Assembly (NCBI GenBank): GCA_035295125.1
Contig: DATGJP010000080.1
Coordinates: 186,001 to 250,000 of the forward strand
Direction: 5' to 3'
Length of the DNA stretch: 64,000 nt
Source of the DNA: JAICMB01 sp035295125
GTDB lineage: Bacteria; Acidobacteriota; Terriglobia; Bryobacterales; Bryobacteraceae
The position numbers and the translations under genes are program-made. Numbering within the stretch: position 1 is the stretch's first letter; each line of letters opens with the position of its first letter. The notes beneath the pieces were generated by a model. It saw nothing but the letters and a program-made list of their open reading frames with translations. It did no database searches and was not told where the DNA came from. Positions 60,584 to 64,000 of the stretch are shown here, piece after piece.

Positions 60584-61096
60584 ATGAGTTTCAATGTCTT
60601 TGCAGCCGGAAGCGGGAGTTTCCATTATCAAAAAGACGGCTTTATCGATGGCGGCGACTTCGTCCCCATGAAAGTGGTATCCACATTGATGACAATGGAC
60701 CTTTCCGTTTCGGGAGGTGCAAATGCATACATCAGTTACAAAACGCCTGGCATCACCGACTTAATGGAAACCATGGCGACCATGGAGTTTCTCCACACTC
60801 TAAACGATGCTGTCTGCTTTTTAGCTATGTGCGCTGACGCAAGTGACGGCTGGATCTCACTCTCCTGCACCAAGTCTCACGTCCTCTGGCCCGATACCAA
60901 GTCATTCGCACGTTATAACTTTTGGCCCGGCGACAACCCAGGTGCGGAATTCATCAAGCTCATCGGGAAGGGTTTGCAAGATACCGACTTCGATAACTGG
61001 GGCACACTTGCCGCGCTGTCAATCGTGCTTGCAAAATACTACGATCAGATCGGTCAGAACGACAGGCCGATGATCAACATCATGTTGGATCGATGA
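60584..61096 (+). CDS. Orphan 170-residue protein
   Basis: The start is supported by tttggaggt 7 bases upstream. The protein opens MSFNVFAAGSGSFHYQKDGF, has MTMDLSVSGGANAYISYKTP, and then a more helical part with four Trp and three Cys (FLAMCADASDGWISLSC). There is no signal peptide or membrane helix. No family is recognised. Composition (Met/Phe/Asp rich, less GC-rich codons than neighbours) suggests it may have been acquired. Confidence 0.65.
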   Translation: MSFNVFAAGSGSFHYQKDGFIDGGDFVPMKVVSTLMTMDLSVSGGANAYISYKTPGITDLMETMATMEFLHTLNDAVCFLAMCADASDGWISLSCTKSHVLWPDTKSFARYNFWPGDNPGAEFIKLIGKGLQDTDFDNWGTLAALSIVLAKYYDQIGQNDRPMINIMLDR

Positions 61097-61239
61097 TCCG
61101 ACGTAGTCACGAATCACGTCCGAAAAAACACACGCTGCTTGAATCCGCCGCCGTCGCCGCGCGTCGCGGCAATCCGCCACCATAAGGGCGGTATCGCTCA
61201 CCTGCCGGATCTGATCGGCCAGTTCGGAGTCATGATTCA

Positions 61240-62556
61240 TTATTGAGAAATCCGGGCGACCGCTTTAGAAGCACCGGATGTCGGCACTTTCGAAGCCCGC
61301 TGCTTCAGGCTCCGCCGTAGCGCGGCCGTGAGGTCTCCGCGTTCGCCCGCTTCGATCCGGTCAAGCTGGAGCCACTCCTGCATCCGGCGAAGTTCGCTGG
61401 CGAGTTCCGGGACCACGCGCCGGGGGTCCTGTTTGGGCTCCAGAAAAGCACTCTGCACCATGAGGATCTTGTTGGCGCGGTCTGCCTTGAGGTCACAGCG
61501 CGCGACGAGGTTCTGACCAAGCAGAAATGGACAGACGTAGTAACCGTACACCCGCTTTGGCGGAGGCGTGTACATCTCTATCGAATACTTCATGCCAAAT
61601 AGCCGCTTCAGTCGCCCGCGGTCCCACACAAGCGAATCAAACGGCGTTACCAGTCCACAAGCCTCGACGCCTGGTCGAACACGGGCATCGGGATGCATAT
61701 AGGCTTGCTCGTTCCACGTTTCCACACGAACCGGGACGAGCCGTTTTTCCTCCACGAGTTCAGCGGCAAGCCGCTTGGAGATCGATTTGGCACGCCGGCT
61801 GCCTGGATCCTTTGACCAGGTCCAGATAGGTCCCGGAGGCAGCCGGTCACGCCAACTGTCGATATCGAAGTAGCCGATGAAATCGTCGATCGTTCCAACG
61901 CCGTGGGCTCTGGCCCCAAGACAGATCAACTGCTTCATCGCCTCTTCCCGGGGCGGCATGGGCGCGTCGAGTGCGGCCTGCGGGATGACACGTTCAGCAA
62001 TGTCATAAAGACGCTCGAAGCCGCGACGTCCTGCGATGGCCACGAGTCCGGCGTCGTACAAATGTTCGAGCGCTGCCTTCCCGTTGCTTGATCCCCACCA
62101 GCTCCACCATCCCGTTGCCCGCTTGCCCGGGTCCGAGAGTTCTCCGGCGGCAATTGGGCCTCGCTCGACGACTTCGGCATAGACTTTTGCCAGGTAGCAG
62201 CCACCCTCCGACCGCATATATTCCTGAGTGTGCCCGGTGTGCTTGTGCATGCGATACCGCACAAGTGGGTACAGCGAGACCGGCATCAGGCACGCCGCGT
62301 GTCCCCAGTATTCGAAGAACTCGCGCTTTTGGTACGCGAGGCGGTCGAGCATTTCAATTGGATATGGACCGAGGCGCGCGAATGCCGGGACATAATGGGC
62401 CCGGACCAGCACGTTCACCGAGTCAATTTGGAAGGCATGCAGCCGCTTTCCAAGGTTGCGCACGTGCGCGAGCGTGGGTTTCAAGGGCCTGGCGCCAAAA
62501 CCTTGTGAAGCGATGGCAAGGGAGCGGGCCTCAACCAATGAAAGCGTGAGCGACAT
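61240..62556 (-). CDS. YcaQ/AlkZ-like winged-helix DNA glycosylase
   Basis: The 438-residue protein belongs to the HTH_42 (crosslink-repair glycosylase) family: LHAFQIDSVNVLVRAHY with the Q43-I44-D45 catalytic motif of the YcaQ branch, FEYWGHAACLMP, and the C-terminal VTPFDSLVWDRGRLKRLFG and VYGYYVCPFLLG. Relatives unhook interstrand crosslinks or remove bulky alkylated bases; AlkZ homologues protect producers from azinomycin-type agents. It is encoded alone. Confidence 0.92.
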   Translation of the reverse strand: MSLTLSLVEARSLAIASQGFGARPLKPTLAHVRNLGKRLHAFQIDSVNVLVRAHYVPAFARLGPYPIEMLDRLAYQKREFFEYWGHAACLMPVSLYPLVRYRMHKHTGHTQEYMRSEGGCYLAKVYAEVVERGPIAAGELSDPGKRATGWWSWWGSSNGKAALEHLYDAGLVAIAGRRGFERLYDIAERVIPQAALDAPMPPREEAMKQLICLGARAHGVGTIDDFIGYFDIDSWRDRLPPGPIWTWSKDPGSRRAKSISKRLAAELVEEKRLVPVRVETWNEQAYMHPDARVRPGVEACGLVTPFDSLVWDRGRLKRLFGMKYSIEMYTPPPKRVYGYYVCPFLLGQNLVARCDLKADRANKILMVQSAFLEPKQDPRRVVPELASELRRMQEWLQLDRIEAGERGDLTAALRRSLKQRASKVPTSGASKAVARISQ

Positions 62557-62695
62557 GGCCTGGCAGGATCCGGTTCCGATCTGTTCGAGGTTACCAAACC
62601 GCGGACATGACCTGCTGCTCGCTCTGCATTTCGTCTAAGACTCCACGCGGGCAGTTAAACTGAAGGGTTCAGAACATCCTGCGAGGTTTGGAGCG

Positions 62696-63805
62696 TTGAG
62701 TCAAAGTGTGACTTTCGGCATTGTGGGCGGCTATGGCGCGACGGGAAGAGTCGTTCTATCGGAGCTGTTGAAGACCACGGATGCCGAACTTCGCATTGGC
62801 GGGCGTGACCCGGCCAAGCTTCAGTCGTTGGCAGCGGAATCCGGTAGCAGGGTATCCGCGGAGCATCTGGATGTCCTGGATGACAGTTCGTTGGATAAGT
62901 TTTGTCGCCGCTGCTCGACCATCGTCAACTGCGGCGGGCCTGTAATCCTGCTGCAGGACCGCGTTGCCCAAGCCGCCTTTCGTGCGCATTGCCACTATAT
63001 CGACCCCGCAGGCATGTCAGTCGTAAAGGAACGCATGCTTCCCCGCGCCACGGAAATAGCGGATCTCGGATTATCGTTTGTTGTCTCTGCCGGATGGGCG
63101 CCTGGCATTACCGAGTTTCTTCCCATCCATGCTTATACGCAGGCGAAAACCAAAATGGATTCGATCGAGTCGGTGGAGGTGTACTTCTCCGACTCGGGTG
63201 AGTGGTCCGACAATGCCTTGCGGGATGGCGCTTCGTACATCCGCAGCACGGGCGTCTCCAGGCAGGGCTATTTCCGCGAAGGAGCATGGGTTCGCGCCAG
63301 GATATCGGAGGCCTCTCGCAAAGTCGATCTGGGCGCCCCGATTGGCCTCCGCCGCTTCAGCTTGTTTTCCATGCCGGAACTGAACGAGGTGGGCCGCGGG
63401 CTCACGGATTGCGACTTCCGGACCTACTCATACCTGTCTGGCTTCCGGAATGCAATTGCTGCAATCGTGATTGCCGTTGTGCCTATCTCTGAGAAATCAG
63501 GCGTGCGACTGCTACGGAATATCTTTAGGCGAAACCGCTTGCCGGTCGCCGGCTTCGTGGTGGTCCACGTGACTGGCCGTTCTCAGGGCCGAAGCGCTGT
63601 CCTGAGATCTCACATCGTATTTCACGCTGGGCGCGCCTACTGGATGAACGGAGTTGCGCTGGCCACCGTTGCCCGTTTGGCCTCGGCTGGGAAAGGCGTC
63701 CACGCCGGCGTCCACTTTCTGCCCGAAGCCGTGGACTTAATCGAGTTTATGGGCGAGCTGCGAAATGCCGGTGTCGAGCACACTGAAACCTTCGGGGCCG
63801 AATGA
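62696..63805 (+). CDS. Saccharopine-dehydrogenase-fold NAD(P)-binding protein
   Basis: The 369-residue protein has an N-terminal Rossmann fold (FGIVGGYGATGRVVLSELL, LRIGGRDPAKL) and the family segment IVNCGGPVILLQDRVAQAAF, followed by HYIDPAGM and VVSAGWAPGITEF. It lacks a lysine-pathway context. Many such proteins are trans-acting enoyl reductase-like or carotenoid/lipid-associated reductases. The start is TTG with tttggag upstream; no ATG fits as well. Confidence 0.85.
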   Translation: MSQSVTFGIVGGYGATGRVVLSELLKTTDAELRIGGRDPAKLQSLAAESGSRVSAEHLDVLDDSSLDKFCRRCSTIVNCGGPVILLQDRVAQAAFRAHCHYIDPAGMSVVKERMLPRATEIADLGLSFVVSAGWAPGITEFLPIHAYTQAKTKMDSIESVEVYFSDSGEWSDNALRDGASYIRSTGVSRQGYFREGAWVRARISEASRKVDLGAPIGLRRFSLFSMPELNEVGRGLTDCDFRTYSYLSGFRNAIAAIVIAVVPISEKSGVRLLRNIFRRNRLPVAGFVVVHVTGRSQGRSAVLRSHIVFHAGRAYWMNGVALATVARLASAGKGVHAGVHFLPEAVDLIEFMGELRNAGVEHTETFGAE

Positions 63806-63855
63806 ATAACAGGCTGCGACCCCGCCGGACGGAGGCAGCCGAGCGGTCATTTGCG

Positions 63856-63877
63856 GCGCAGGCGGTTTCGCCTGTGC
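63856..63877. repeat. Solo hairpin gcgcaggcgg-ttt-cgcctgtgc
   Basis: A near-perfect palindrome 50 bases after the preceding stop codon. It is the same word as the first arm of the triple-hairpin repeats and the copy at 25014-25034. The final ~120 bases of the window contain no gene I can support. Confidence 0.55.
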
Positions 63878-64000
63878 ATCCTTCCACAAATGTCAGAATA
63901 TTCGCGGGGCGCGAAGAGTCAGCGACTGCGTAATACCACGAAGAATCAATGGCTGCGAGCCCACCTGGGGCGCAAAGCGCGGCTCTGTTTCAGGTGCGGC

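Noticed and set aside
63949..64000. Possible gene start running off the window end
   Set aside because: ATG at 63949 has no ribosome-binding site and only 17 codons remain; another frame is open too, so nothing can be supported.

Overview
The window looks like a chromosomal piece of an acidobacterium, most likely of the Bryobacterales/Solibacter group. This is inferred from gene content: a PadR regulator directly followed by a large acidobacterial-type (ADOP) ABC permease, a 1152-residue Oar-like TonB receptor with an N-terminal carboxypeptidase-regulatory domain, an ECF-like sigma factor paired with a TPR-bearing Ser/Thr kinase, S9 and S10 peptidases with signal peptides, many small secreted proteins of unknown role, and GC-rich intergenic hairpins. 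No rRNA, tRNA or CRISPR array was recognised.

Layout. 1-921 is the 3' part of a pentapeptide-repeat/TIR protein. 925-8128 is accessory DNA: a tyrosine recombinase (4109-5053), a decayed wHTH gene, a decayed RecB/Cas4-like PD-(D/E)XK nuclease and a decayed coiled-coil gene. Imperfect 36-bp direct repeats (925-960, 7173-7208) bound it, and fragments of a second copy of the same module lie at 7816-8128. A peptidase-S74 surface protein (1873-3612) and a single-domain response regulator lie within or beside it. 8.4-13 kb carries ankyrin, acyltransferase-3, S9 peptidase and YciI-like genes.

12.8-27.7 kb is a region built around S-adenosylmethionine. A fused ArsR-methyltransferase regulator is divergent from ahcY. 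Converging on ahcY is a minus-strand array of four B12-binding radical SAM proteins, one SPASM-type radical SAM protein, three methyltransferases, an amidohydrolase with the full residue set of the SAH/adenosine deaminase group, and an O-antigen-ligase-like protein, with a TrmB-type regulator upstream. Most neighbours are translationally coupled (ATGA, GTGA or TAATTG junctions). This is the best candidate here for an undescribed biosynthetic system. Its by-products (SAH and 5'-deoxyadenosine) are what the deaminase and AhcY could clear.

27.7-37 kb holds a SPOR protein, a ruined NodT-type efflux gene, a kelch protein, a CDP-alcohol phosphotransferase/GtrA pair, a Tat-signal FMN alpha-hydroxyacid oxidase, an ABM monooxygenase, an MpaB-like oxygenase and a GlxA-type regulator whose 5' end is also present as a fragment at 34.3 kb. 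An ~80-bp triple-hairpin repeat occurs three times here.

37-54.9 kb carries PadR-ADOP, an aromatic-acid-type MFS carrier, a beta-propeller glycosidase-like protein, an unusual 890-residue sigma/zinc-finger/transmembrane fusion, a secreted RidA-like protein, a secreted amidohydrolase, and a coupled TonB receptor-S10-S10-PLP enzyme operon that suggests peptide capture and processing in the envelope. 55-64 kb holds the kinase/sigma pair, an IS4-family relic, a tannase-family esterase, an orphan 170-residue protein, a YcaQ/AlkZ-like glycosylase and a saccharopine-dehydrogenase-fold protein.
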